NCBI RefSeq assembly: GCF_011799805.1
Contig: NZ_WXUB01000003.1
Location: forward strand, 701,483-765,482
Reading direction: 5' to 3'
DNA length: 64,000 nt
Origin: Maribellus sediminis
Lineage (GTDB): Bacteria > Bacteroidota > Bacteroidia > Bacteroidales > Prolixibacteraceae
Below are positions 8,188-16,019 of this stretch, one piece after another (within the stretch, counting starts at the first letter, position 1; the number at the start of each line of letters is the position of its first letter). Made by a program: the position numbers and the translations under genes. Under the pieces are notes generated by a model. That model ran no database searches. It saw only the letters and a list, made by a program, of their open reading frames with translations, and was not told the origin of the DNA.

Positions 8188-8631
8188 ATGTCACAGATAC
8201 TTCACAACGATTCAGAACCCATCTATACCTTGAGTATTGCGGCAAAATTGTCGAATACCCCGGCTCATTCAATCCGGCAATACATCGATAAGGGTTTGCT
8301 TATCCCCTATAAAAAGGATACCAACCGTCATTTGTTCTCTGCGTACGACATTCAGCGGCTGATTTGGATAAAAAAGAGTATTGAAGAACGGGGGCTGAAC
8401 TTTGCCGGCATTAAAACGCAGTTGGCCTTAATCCCCTGCTGGAAAATTACCGGGTGCAAATCGAAATCGCGAAACACCTGCGATGCCTATTATTCCAATG
8501 ATCAGCCTTGCTGGCTGGCATCGGAAAAAGGAAAGGAATGCAAAAACAAAGAATGCCGTTTGTGCGAAGTGTACCGCCTGATGCTGCCCGACACCGATGT
8601 AAAAGCCGTGTTCAAACGGTTTATGGTATAG
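8188..8631 (+). CDS. MerR-family regulator with cysteine-rich C-terminal domain
   Basis: The start at 8188 gives 147 residues (MSQILHNDSEPIYTLSIAA). Residues about 12-80 form a MerR winged helix (SIAAKLSNTPAHSIRQYIDKGLLIP, then HLFSAYDIQRLIWIK). Residues about 88-132 hold seven Cys in the pattern CWKITGC...C..Y......CW......C....C..C..Y. This resembles the two-CW cysteine-rich domains of some sensory proteins and could bind a metal or Fe-S cluster. The effector domain is short, as in MerR-like one-component sensors. No target is adjacent; the next gene is 700 bp away. Confidence 0.8.
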   Translation: MSQILHNDSEPIYTLSIAAKLSNTPAHSIRQYIDKGLLIPYKKDTNRHLFSAYDIQRLIWIKKSIEERGLNFAGIKTQLALIPCWKITGCKSKSRNTCDAYYSNDQPCWLASEKGKECKNKECRLCEVYRLMLPDTDVKAVFKRFMV

Positions 8632-8698
8632 ACCGGATCAAAGGGGTAGACGGAGATTTTATTTTGTTCTTCATGGAATTGAATTGAAAAAAGAACTT

Positions 8699-8758
8699 TC
8701 TCCTCCTTTGTAAGGAGGAGTACCCTGATGTAGCTATGCGGAATCAGGGGGAGGTGGT
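8699..8758 (+). repeat. family C palindromic repeat
   Basis: Starts CTCCTCCTTTGTAAGGAGGA, a hairpin, and ends GGGGGAGGTGGT. Other copies: 11700-11759, 15223-15302, 15431-15490, 16069-16128 and 23891-23945. The right end GGTGGT is complementary to the ACCACC that opens family D. Confidence 0.8.
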
Positions 8759-8782
8759 AGAATCTGCAGACATTTTAAAGGG

Positions 8783-8901
8783 CGATTGCTTCGGTCTCCG
8801 TCAACTGACGGATCCCTCGCAATGACACGGTTTATCGTGGGATTTGGCAGTGGACCATGTAGTTTTTTGTCGGAAACATGATTCCTGTGGTCCGCTGCCC
8901 T
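8783..8901 (+). repeat. family B palindromic repeat, left part
   Basis: It starts GATTGCTTCGGTCTCCGTCA and has CGCAATGACACGG, then the long hairpin GGCAGTGGACCATG ... TGTGGTCCGCTGCC. Complete units elsewhere end with GAAGCAATCT, the inverse of the start; this copy lacks that end and runs into family A. Confidence 0.8.
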
Positions 8902-8909
8902 AACCTCCC

Positions 8910-9061
8910 CCTCGTTTGCAACAGCCTGTCCCGAATTGTTCGGGAAGGGGGAAATAACAGGTCGTTTGCAACGACAATCAAGTAAACATAAATCAGCAAG
9001 TATTTTAAATGTCGATACAATCGACAGTCTATTAACCCCTCGGCACAGACGAGGGGTAGAA
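8910..9061 (+). repeat. family A repeat, copy 2
   Basis: CCCCTCGTTTGCAACAGCCT at the left, the inverted repeat GTCGATACAATCGAC at 9010-9026, and CGGCACAGACGAGGGGTAG at the right end. Same orientation as the copy at 6070-6239. Confidence 0.75.
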
Positions 9062-9113
9062 TACGTTCGTGTAGGCGTTAAATAAATTGGGAAACTGTTT
9101 GTTGATCCTTTCC

Positions 9114-9146
9114 AAACCTTCGAGGTTTCGCTTACCTCGAAGGTTT
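9114..9146. repeat. hairpin of the CCTTCGAGGT family
   Basis: Arms AAACCTTCGAGGT and ACCTCGAAGGTTT with a 7-base loop. It lies 214 bp beyond the stop of the minus-strand subtilase gene and may end its transcript, although the distance is large. Confidence 0.6.
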
Positions 9147-9359
9147 AGTTCTGATAAATTCATTTCCTTTTCGGATTTAATCCTAACCTGAAAATGAAAA
9201 TGGTTTTTCATCAATTCCCAGGCGAAAGTATCAGCTACCGGGGAGATTTATTTATCAATAGGACGCAGGTTCCCCAAGCTTCCCGGGGGACCTACGTCCA
9301 GGCATATCAAGTTTTATTGGCATCGTGCATGCCATTTTTCCGGCCTGTGGCACCAGTAA

Positions 9360-11231
9360 TTACTGAAGCATTCCCAGCGACCGTTGTGGATAAATCAACA
9401 GTATTTCCGGTTTTTCTGCCGAAGGTGTAGCTCCTTTTATAATCAGGTTTTTTACTTCGGCAACACTTAAATCCGGATTCTTTGCCCAGAGTTTGGCTGC
9501 CAGGTTCACCACCTGAGGCGATGCCATCGATGTTCCCGAATATTTACGTGTTTCTCCTCCCGGAATAAAACTTTCCACCTCGTAGCCATTTGAATACACA
9601 TCCACTCCCTTTCCTATCGTGGTGAAGCCGGTTTCTTTCCCTTCCATATCAACGGCACCCACTTTCATCAGGTTCGGAAGCGTTAACCCGGCAGGGATAT
9701 CATTTGCAAAGTCAACATCGTTGTTTGCATTTCCCGCCGCTACCACAAACAGAATATCCGGTGCATCTTTCATCGCGGTATACAAGGCATCTTTTTCCAT
9801 CCCAAAGAGTTTTTTAGCCAGGGCTTTTCTTTCCTCCTCGTTTTCTCCAATCCCATTCATGGCTAAAACGCTTTCATAATAGTTTTGCGAATATCCCCAA
9901 CTCATGTTCACTACCCTGACATGGTTGTCTTTAAAATACTGTACCGTATTTTTATATAGCTGCGCCCAGTTTTTTGACGTTTCCATGGTTGGAGGAGCAG
10001 GAATGTTCTCGTACGGAAAAGTTAATCGTGCAGCCAGTATTTTGGCCTGCGGATTTCCTTTGGCGGCAATTCCGGCCACGTGGGTACCGTGCGAAAAATT
10101 GCCATACAGACCCAGGTTCTCTACAAACGGGTTAACTTCATCAGGAGTCAGCGCAGAAATGTATTTTTTCAATTCATCAGCTTCCTCGCTTTTTATCATG
10201 GCCTGCAGGTCCATCAGGCCTTTCAGGTATTTTTCATACTGATGATAATTGCTGTTAACTTCCGCAATTGGGAAAAGAATTTCGCTGACCTTATTGCCGT
10301 TGATATCGTAGGCAATTCCGTTTATGTCATCTACATAGCCATTGTTGTCATCATCCTTGCCATTGGGTTTTTCGGCTTTATTCACCCAGCGGTTATTTTC
10401 CGGGAAAACGGATTCATCCACTCCGGCATCCCAGATTCCTACCACCACCGGTGTCAGCTTCATGTCGTTAGTAAAGGCAATATCCCGTTCCTTCCATATA
10501 TCCACCATTTCCACCTCAACATGGTTTTTATCGTAATAAGCCTGAAATACCGGTTTATACACCTCCTCCACATATGGCAGAGTCATATCGTAAGTCATTC
10601 GCAGTCCCAAAAGTTGATTGGCCACAAATTCGGGGACCTGCTTTTCGGCCTTGTCTATGATGGGTTGTAACTGTCCTTCGATGATTCCCTGCAACAGATT
10701 AGCCGAGAGAATATCCAACGATCCGGTCATAGCTTCGATTTCTTCACGGACCACTTCAAAAGGCATTTTTTCCAGCGCAGCTTCCAGGTTCGTTTTGAAT
10801 GCAGCCTTAAACGCTTCTTCCGGGAGATCAGGATGTTCCAGCTTTGTTTTCATGTATACTTCCTCGGTGAGGTTCCACATGTATTTATCCGATTCTTTTT
10901 CGGTTAGTTTCCTACCGGCGTGTATTTCGTCGAGTGCCGGTTCGAAGTCGTTTTTTAAGAAACTTATGACCGAAAACATGGAATAGTAACCGCGCCGGGT
11001 CGCTTTGTCCTGAATGTCGTATTTCTCCAGGTCGTCCCTGAGGTTCGCTTCGAGTTTACCGGCCAGTTCCAGCAGCAAAGCCCGGTTGTTGATGTAGTCC
11101 ATGGCTTTGTTTCCTTTCAGATCGTAATAATGTTTGGGAAGGTCTTCTGCTCTTTCAATTTTAATTTTTTCTTGTGCAAAAACAAATTGAATGGCGAACA
11201 ACATTAGTAATCCAACAATTAGTTTTTTCAT
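9360..11231 (-). CDS. subtilisin-like serine peptidase (S8 family), secreted
   Basis: The 623-residue protein has a signal peptide (MKKLIVGLLMLFAIQFVFAQ). The catalytic triad is visible: Asp268 in VGIWDAGVD, His381 in HGTHVAGIA, and Ser568 in GTSMASPQ, with the oxyanion Asn near AAGNANN (about 501). About 240 residues of helical sequence precede the catalytic domain, which is longer than a usual I9-type propeptide. There is also a long insert between Asp and His that includes GKDDDNNGYVDDINGIAYD, a likely calcium-binding stretch. There is no C-terminal T9SS domain. The gene is alone and is bracketed by 250-bp direct repeats. Likely exported to the periplasm or surface. Confidence 0.92.
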   Translation of the reverse strand: MKKLIVGLLMLFAIQFVFAQEKIKIERAEDLPKHYYDLKGNKAMDYINNRALLLELAGKLEANLRDDLEKYDIQDKATRRGYYSMFSVISFLKNDFEPALDEIHAGRKLTEKESDKYMWNLTEEVYMKTKLEHPDLPEEAFKAAFKTNLEAALEKMPFEVVREEIEAMTGSLDILSANLLQGIIEGQLQPIIDKAEKQVPEFVANQLLGLRMTYDMTLPYVEEVYKPVFQAYYDKNHVEVEMVDIWKERDIAFTNDMKLTPVVVGIWDAGVDESVFPENNRWVNKAEKPNGKDDDNNGYVDDINGIAYDINGNKVSEILFPIAEVNSNYHQYEKYLKGLMDLQAMIKSEEADELKKYISALTPDEVNPFVENLGLYGNFSHGTHVAGIAAKGNPQAKILAARLTFPYENIPAPPTMETSKNWAQLYKNTVQYFKDNHVRVVNMSWGYSQNYYESVLAMNGIGENEEERKALAKKLFGMEKDALYTAMKDAPDILFVVAAGNANNDVDFANDIPAGLTLPNLMKVGAVDMEGKETGFTTIGKGVDVYSNGYEVESFIPGGETRKYSGTSMASPQVVNLAAKLWAKNPDLSVAEVKNLIIKGATPSAEKPEILLIYPQRSLGMLQ

Positions 11232-11587
11232 GCTTTTTGATTTTTTAGTGAATGTTAGTTGTGATAAGAAATTGCTTTTCTGAGTTTCCGGGTTAATTTA
11301 TTTTGGGAAGATTCTTTTTAAGCGGCCATCCTGTTGGTGGCTATTAATTTGGTTTAAAGGAAAGATAAAACGCGATAAGAAGGCGATGGGGTAATGGGCT
11401 GCAATGCGGATTTGGCTCCTTAATTAAATTCCCTGAATAATTAAGTTTTTTTCATCCAAACCGCTAAGGGTTGGTTACAAGAACCGTTTTTGTACATCAG
11501 TGCTTTGCTGTGGCACCGATAAGAAATTGCAACAATAATTTACGCAAAAATGCATTGAAAAACAATATGGTCATTGTTGGCTCCCAG
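11232..11587. other. intergenic stretch upstream of the subtilase gene, no gene seen
   Basis: AT-rich sequence that must hold the promoter of the minus-strand subtilase gene. I saw no repeat family member before the family A end at 11588. Confidence 0.5.
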
Positions 11588-11652
11588 CAAGTATTTTAAA
11601 TGTCGATACAATCGACAGGCTGCTAACCCCTCGGCACAGACGAGGGGTAGAA
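11588..11652 (+). repeat. family A repeat, right end only
   Basis: Starts at AGCAAGTATTTTAAATGTCG, includes the GTCGATACAATCGAC palindrome, and ends with CGGCACAGACGAGGGGTAG. The left half of the unit is missing. It abuts the direct duplication at 11653. Confidence 0.75.
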
Positions 11653-11904
11653 GGAGATTTTATTTTGTTCTTCATGGAATTGAATTGAAAAAAGAACTTT
11701 CTCCTCCTTTGTAAGGAGGAGTACCCTGATGTAGCTATGCGGAATCAGGGGGAGGTGGTAGAATCTGCAGACATTTTAAAGGGCGATTGCTTCGGTCCCC
11801 GTCAACTGACGGATTCCTCGCAATGACACGGATCATCGTGGGATTCGGCAGCGGACCATGTAGTTTTTTGCCGAAAACATGATTTCCGTGGTCCGCTGCC
11901 CTGT
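11653..11904 (+). repeat. right copy of the ~250-bp direct duplication flanking the subtilase gene
   Basis: Direct repeat of 8652-8901. It contains family C (11700-11759) and the left part of family B. Family B continues to 11966, ending in GAAGCAATCA, so this copy keeps a complete family B unit (11784-11966). Confidence 0.85.
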
Positions 11905-12007
11905 ATATGTAAATAACATGTTATTGCGACGACGATCCGTCGATTGACGAAAGGAGGAAGCAATCACTTGCTGCCCATCTTTATTAACGACAATCCTCCA
12001 GACATAT

Positions 12008-12979
12008 CTATTCAGAACTATACGAATACTGGTAACTCGGTACAAGCGTAAGCTGTTCTTCCGTATTCAGGTTAAATAATTGAATTCCGCCGTCGGAATA
12101 AACGAGGTAATTCAGGTCGGGCGATATGGATGAACTCCAAAAATAAATGTAAGAATACGACTGATACCCATAGCTGCCATACGGACTGTAACCGGATGTG
12201 TTAGCATTTGTTATTTGTATTTTTCTCAGGATGGAAGAATCGGGCCACCTGCAGATTTTAAGCGTATCGAGGTCGAAGTCGAGGTACTGGTGCTGCGTTC
12301 CGAACCACAGGCTTGCATCGGGGTGTGAGTAGGTAGCAAATTCAGTCCCTTCAATTTCGGTCAGCACAGAATCAATCGCTTCGTTTTTCAATAGCAAACC
12401 AGTAGCATTCCAGTCTACAACCGTATCGGCCAATACTTTTACAAGTGCTGCTTGGGTGTTTTTTATCAGTTTATTTACAACATAATACCCGCCATCCGGG
12501 GACACCGGAAAATTATGATACGGAAACCCGTAAGCCATATCCTTCAAATCGCTGTCCTCAACATTTGAAAGTATATTGCCGTCCAGATCCATCAGCATGA
12601 TCTTGAACCTGGATTCTCCTTCATAAAGTACCGTGCTGTATCCTATTGTTATTGTTTTCGAGGCTTTCGAATAATTAATGGCATAGCAATAATTAAAATC
12701 CTGTACCGGGTTATCCGAATCGGTCAGCCGCCAGATGGTAGCGATGTCCTGGCCATTGGTGTCGATTATTTTAAAACGGACATCAGCTTCTCTTACCGGG
12801 CCTGAATGATCCCGGATACCCGAATTCTCTTTTACGTAATATTCAATGTAAAGAATGCTGTCGGTCCCAACAAAAATGGGTTGTGTGTACGAGTAATATT
12901 CGCTGGTGTTGGAAGGAAATTCTTCGGTGCATGATGACAGGGCTGCCAACAGTACCAGTAAAAATGTGAGCTTGTTCAT
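12008..12979 (-). CDS. putative lipoprotein of unknown function
   Basis: The 323-residue protein carries a lipoprotein signal (MNKLTFLLVLLAALSSC, lipobox LSSC). The mature part is rich in Asp, Tyr, Ser and Trp. It has several strand-rich segments such as TIGYSTVLYEGESRFKIMLMDLDG, YYVVNKLIKNTQAALVKVL, YLDFDLDTLKICRW and SPDLNYLVYSDGGIQLFNL, which suggest a beta-propeller-like fold with WD40/PD40-type blades. This is inference from pattern only. Likely attached to the outer membrane. Its 3' end runs next to a family B repeat. Confidence 0.7.
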   Translation of the reverse strand: MNKLTFLLVLLAALSSCTEEFPSNTSEYYSYTQPIFVGTDSILYIEYYVKENSGIRDHSGPVREADVRFKIIDTNGQDIATIWRLTDSDNPVQDFNYCYAINYSKASKTITIGYSTVLYEGESRFKIMLMDLDGNILSNVEDSDLKDMAYGFPYHNFPVSPDGGYYVVNKLIKNTQAALVKVLADTVVDWNATGLLLKNEAIDSVLTEIEGTEFATYSHPDASLWFGTQHQYLDFDLDTLKICRWPDSSILRKIQITNANTSGYSPYGSYGYQSYSYIYFWSSSISPDLNYLVYSDGGIQLFNLNTEEQLTLVPSYQYSYSSE

Positions 12980-13093
12980 GGTGGTTAATTTTTGATTTTC
13001 ACTCGTTTACGTGAAATCCGTCCGATGGTTCCGTGCAACTGGTTTTTGCTCTACTACAACCTGTCGTTGCAAACCAGAGGTAGAAGGATTAGA

Positions 13094-13257
13094 AGATTGC
13101 TTCAGTCTCCGTCAACTGACGGATTCCTCGCAATGACACGGTTCATAGTAGGATTTGGCAGCGGACCGTGTAGTTTTTTGCCGGAAACATGTTTCTTGTG
13201 GTCCGCTGCCTTTCATTGTATTGCGATTCTGTCATTGCGAGCGTAGCGAAGCAATCT
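13094..13257 (+). repeat. family B palindromic unit (complete), left of a tandem pair
   Basis: Starts AGATTGCTTCAGTC and ends GAAGCAATCT, so the ends are inverted repeats. Inside are CGCAATGACA and TCATTGCG, again inverted, around the central hairpin GGCAGCGGACC ... GGTCCGCTGCC. It is followed by a 32-bp spacer and a second complete unit at 13290-13438. This pair is the gene-free counterpart of the arrangement around the GIY-YIG gene at 21437-22096. Confidence 0.85.
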
Positions 13258-13289
13258 ATTTCTCATTGTAATGAGATTAAGGTTGAAAA

Positions 13290-13438
13290 AGATTGCTTCG
13301 TCGTTCCTCCTCGCAATGACACGGATCATCGTGGGATTCGGCAGTGGACCATGTAGTTTTTTGTCGGAAACATGATTCTTATGGTCCGCTGCCCTGTATT
13401 TGTAAATAGCGATCCCGATTTATCGGGAGAAGCAATCT
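13290..13438 (+). repeat. family B palindromic unit (complete), right of a tandem pair
   Basis: Same structure as 13094-13257: AGATTGCTTCGTCG at the left, the GGCAGTGGACC hairpin in the centre, GGGAGAAGCAATCT at the right. The remaining bases up to the next gene (13439-13725) show a weak family A-like end (TTCGAGGGGTAG) and otherwise no recognisable content. Confidence 0.85.
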
Positions 13439-13725
13439 CAACCTAGCCCCATGCTCATTCGAGGGGTAGTGAAGAATTACCGGTGAATTATGTTCACACT
13501 GCCATATGTGCAATATACGGTTCAGCCTGCAATACCTGCAGTTCATACTTAATATCTTATCGTTCAGCGAAATTCATGTAACGAAAATCGTTTTAATGTG
13601 TCAATTTTATACAAGGAAACAGGAAAAGACCGATTAGCCAGCGGCCTGTTTCGAAAGCGAAAACAGAAAACAAAATAAACAGGAAGTTGAATGTTTCAGC
13701 ATTCGCTTCACAAAAAGCAAAAGCC

Positions 13726-14307
13726 ATGAAAACAAAAACAATTACTTTAATGCTACTGGCGCTTGTAATAGCAGCCGGTGCATTTGCCACCGAAATTTCT
13801 AAAATGAGTATGGTTGCACTTAACGATTCGAAAGTATACGTTGCGGCCGAAACCAGTACTAACAGTCCGACTGAGATTACCTTGCTTGACGCCAGGGGTG
13901 AAACAATCTATTTTAAACGAACGAAAGCTGCGCCCCAATTCAGGTCGGTTTTGAATTTACAGGAGTTAAGCGACGGAACCTATACTTTCAGCTTAAAGAG
14001 CGGGAAGGCAGTTACGAAGCGTGAAATAACTGTAAGCAACGGTAAAGTAACAGTTAAGAAAGTTGCAGAAGAATTTGCTCCTTATTTTGCATACAAAAAC
14101 GGCAAGGTGTTGTTATCGTATCTGAATTCGAACCAGGCCGATGTGTCGGTTTTGATCTACAACGGCAATAGGCTGGTACTCGATTCAAGCCTGGGCAGCG
14201 ATCTTGCTATCCAACGCAGTTTCGATGTGTCGAAATTGAAAAATAATGAGTTCGAGTTTGTCCTTTACGGGAACAACCATCGATACAATTACCGGTTTAC
14301 ACGCTAA
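13726..14307 (+). CDS. secreted protein of unknown function
   Basis: I start at the ATG at 13726 (MKTKTITLMLLALVIAAGAFA), because this gives a clean signal peptide; an upstream in-frame ATG at 13687 adds only 13 residues. The 193-residue product has two beta-sandwich-like stretches. The first resembles the T9SS-type or DUF3244-type fold (ITLLDARGETIYFKRTKAAPQFRSVLNLQELSDGTYTFSL), where a strand-turn-strand ends in GTYTF. The second is AYKNGKVLLSYLNSNQADVSVLIYNGNRLVLDSSLG. Probably periplasmic. Single gene with its own terminator. Confidence 0.72.
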   Translation: MKTKTITLMLLALVIAAGAFATEISKMSMVALNDSKVYVAAETSTNSPTEITLLDARGETIYFKRTKAAPQFRSVLNLQELSDGTYTFSLKSGKAVTKREITVSNGKVTVKKVAEEFAPYFAYKNGKVLLSYLNSNQADVSVLIYNGNRLVLDSSLGSDLAIQRSFDVSKLKNNEFEFVLYGNNHRYNYRFTR

Positions 14308-14323
14308 TAAAACGGTTACCTCA

Positions 14324-14362
14324 AAAACAGGCCTCTGTAGTAATGCAGGGGCCTGTTTTGTT
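14324..14362 (+). terminator. rho-independent terminator after the 13726-14307 gene
   Basis: Arms AAAACAGGCC and GGCCTGTTTT enclose a 16-base loop, followed by TGTTTACTTG. It begins 17 bp after the stop codon. Confidence 0.75.
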
Positions 14363-14398
14363 TACTTGCTCCTTGTATAGAGACGAGGGACAGAAGAA

Positions 14399-14439
14399 AG
14401 ATTGCTTCGGTCTCCTTAAGCCGACGGAGACCGAAGCTA
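14399..14439 (+). repeat. short family B relic next to a GIY-YIG gene fragment
   Basis: AGATTGCTTCGGTCTCC and GGAGACCGAAGCTA form an inverted pair, a collapsed family B unit without the central hairpin. It directly abuts the 3' remnant of a GIY-YIG gene. Confidence 0.65.
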
Positions 14440-14485
14440 TTCTCTAATCATCAAATCTGTCTAAACGAGGATTCAGACGAGTAGC
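14437..14485 (-). pseudogene. frameshifted 3' remnant of a GIY-YIG nuclease gene
   Basis: Read on the minus strand, the last codons give TDLMIRE then TAG, compared with TDLMIKE then TAG at the end of the intact GIY-YIG gene at 21613-21903. Further upstream the bases for RLNP (CGTCTGAATCCT) match exactly, but one extra base lies between the two blocks and breaks the frame. Only about 50 bp remain. As in the intact copy, the stop codon is made by the last bases of a family B repeat end. Confidence 0.65.
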
Positions 14486-14487
14486 GC

Positions 14488-14976
14488 TTACTGAATTTTT
14501 ATCCGAAACAAAAAGTTATAGATCTTCGAAGGAATACAATAATCGGTGGTGGTAAGCAGCAGGGGAACACAAAACATGGCTGCCCCCGAAATATATCCGG
14601 CGGTCATGTGTCCGTTGGCAAACAGGTAGATATTAACGGCGGTCCAGGAGGTGGCCAGAAAACACGCAAATTTTAACTGGTTCGAGCGCCGGTGTAACTT
14701 TGGCTTGTTCATTTTGTGCCGCAGCCAGTGGTTGTACAGGTAGTCGAAAACATGGTAGGGCAGCACAATCGACAACGCCGATACCACCAGTAAAACCACC
14801 AGCACGGGAATGTTCGCCAGCGCCACACCCACTCCCAGCAGAATCAAACAGATGATCATCGGAAAGCGGTTGGCAAAGGCCAGTTGCGTAATCTCTTCAT
14901 CGCTGTAAGCGGTAAATCCCTGACATTTTATCCTGTAAATACGTTTAGCTGAAAGCGGTGTTTGGGTCTTTTCCAT
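14488..14976 (-). CDS. small integral membrane protein, DUF4395-like
   Basis: I start at the ATG at 14976 (MEKTQTPLSAKRIYRIKCQG); the longer frame upstream is repeat sequence. The 162-residue protein has four hydrophobic segments: MIICLILLGVGVALA, VLVVLLVVSALSIVLPY, FACFLATSWTAVNIYLFA and GYISGAAMFCVPLLLTTT. They are followed by DYCIPSKIYNFLF. The layout (N-terminal QLAFANRF, four membrane helices, a cysteine before the C-terminal YNFLF) resembles DUF4395 proteins such as the one at 60455-60901, but the match is loose. Function unknown. Confidence 0.65.
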   Translation of the reverse strand: MEKTQTPLSAKRIYRIKCQGFTAYSDEEITQLAFANRFPMIICLILLGVGVALANIPVLVVLLVVSALSIVLPYHVFDYLYNHWLRHKMNKPKLHRRSNQLKFACFLATSWTAVNIYLFANGHMTAGYISGAAMFCVPLLLTTTDYCIPSKIYNFLFRIKIQ

Positions 14977-15058
14977 TTTACTGTTCTCCTTTTGTTTAAT
15001 TCGCTGGCTATCCTTTCTATAAGATTCGGGAGGCGGTTTTTGTTCATGTGCACAACGA

Positions 15059-15162
15059 GCCCCTCGTTTGCAACAACAATCAAGCAAACATCACTCAGCA
15101 CGTATTTTAAAGTCGATACAATCGACAGGCTATTAACCCCTCGGCACAGACGAGGGGTAGAG
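15059..15162 (+). repeat. family A repeat, copy 4
   Basis: CCCCTCGTTTGCAACAACAA at the left, the GTCGATACAATCGAC palindrome at 15112-15126, and CGGCACAGACGAGGGGTAG at the right end. The internal AGCCTGTCCCGAATTG segment seen in other copies is missing. Confidence 0.75.
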
Positions 15163-15382
15163 ATGTCTTTCGTACTGCAGTTATTGTCTTGTACATCAGA
15201 AATTATATTGAAAAACAAATTTTCTCCTCCCTGCCTACCGGCAGGCAGGCTTTTAAAGGAGGAGTACGCAGCCGGAGTTTACGGAGGCTGTGGGAGGTGG
15301 TTGTATTAGTAGAATTGCGCACCACCCCCCGTCCGTCAGCTGCCGTCCGTACCCCTCCTCACCGAGGAGGGGAAACTTTCGT
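15163..15382 (+). repeat. C-D repeat unit 1 of a tandem array (no cargo gene)
   Basis: A leader ending AAATTATATTGAAAAACAAA runs into family C (15223-15302), which ends GGGAGGTGGTTG. Sixteen bases later family D (15319-15382) begins CACCACCCCC and ends CGAGGAGGGGAAACTTTCGT. C and D are rough inverted versions of each other. No gene lies between them in this unit. Confidence 0.8.
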
Positions 15383-16019
15383 GCTTGATATTAATTCGAT
15401 ACTTCAAAAAGTAAAATTGAAAACAGAATTTCTCCTCCTGGGCAGGAGGAGTGGGCTTTTGTGACGTAGGAGCAAAAGGTCGAGGTGGTTGATAAATCTA
15501 CTTACCTCCTTCAAAATCAAGAATATCCTGTTGTATAACTTCCGGGTATTCAAATACCCAGCGATTCTCATACCTCAAGACTGTAATGTCATGATCAGAG
15601 AGCCATTTATCCCTTTCTTCATCCTTTGCAATCTGATAAAGGTTGGCATGTGGTTCGCCGTCAAGTTCAATGGAAAGTTTTAATTCAGGGCAATAGAAAT
15701 CGACAATGTAATTGCCAACCGAATGTTGTCTTCGGAATTTAAAACCACCTACCTTTCTTTGTTTAACTATTTTCCAAAGTTCAGCTTCTGCGGCAGTTGA
15801 ATGATTTCGCAGATGTTTACGAACGTTCTTCAGGTATTTGCGGTTGTGGAGTTTCATCGTTTTTCAAAGTTATGTGATTTTTGTGGATTGCACCACCCCC
15901 CAGTTTGTAAGGCGGAATAGTGGAGTTGAGCACCACCCCGTCAGCGAAATAGTGAAAGGTATACCAGATCAATCAATCGTCGCTGACGCCCCTCCTCGGT
16001 GAGGAGGGGAAACTTTCGT
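15383..16019 (+). repeat. C-D repeat unit 2 of a tandem array, carrying the DUF559 gene
   Basis: Family C (15431-15490, ends CGAGGTGGTTG) is followed 8 bp later by the stop codon of the DUF559 gene. Thirty-three bases beyond that gene's start codon, family D begins (TTGCACCACCCC at 15888). It ends CGGTGAGGAGGGGAAACTTT at 15998-16017, followed by CG. The D part contains a second GCACCACCCC at 15930, so it is partly duplicated. Confidence 0.8.
15498..15857 (-). CDS. DUF559 family putative endonuclease (Vsr-like fold)
   Basis: The 119-residue protein has the family layout: basic N-terminus with YLKNVRKHLRNHSTAAEAELWKIV, then KVGGFKFRRQHSVGNYIVDFYCPELKLSIELDGEPH, then DKWLSDHDITVLRYENRWVFE. The D-x(n)-ExDG arrangement (IVDFYCPE, then LSIELDG) is the PD-(D/E)xK-like nuclease core known for DUF559 and Vsr. 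Such proteins are probable DNA endonucleases; the biological role is not established. The gene sits inside a C-D repeat unit: stop codon 8 bp from family C, start codon about 33 bp from family D. Neighbouring units in the same array lack it. Confidence 0.85.
   Translation of the reverse strand: MKLHNRKYLKNVRKHLRNHSTAAEAELWKIVKQRKVGGFKFRRQHSVGNYIVDFYCPELKLSIELDGEPHANLYQIAKDEERDKWLSDHDITVLRYENRWVFEYPEVIQQDILDFEGGK

Larger units (their letters stand above)
8652..8901 (+). repeat. left copy of a ~250-bp direct duplication flanking the subtilase gene
   Basis: This segment matches 11653-11904 in direct orientation at an offset of 3001 bp. The first roughly 145 bp (8652-8796) show no difference by eye; the rest differs at about ten positions. 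It contains one family C element (8699-8758) and one family B element (8783-8901). The two copies bracket the S8 peptidase gene. Confidence 0.85.

Noticed and set aside
8832..9020. Short minus-strand frame, and the similar one at 11833-12045, with a shared RTTGIMF/RTTEIMF segment
   Set aside because: The likeness comes from the family B repeat they both overlap. There is no start site, and codon use follows the repeat.
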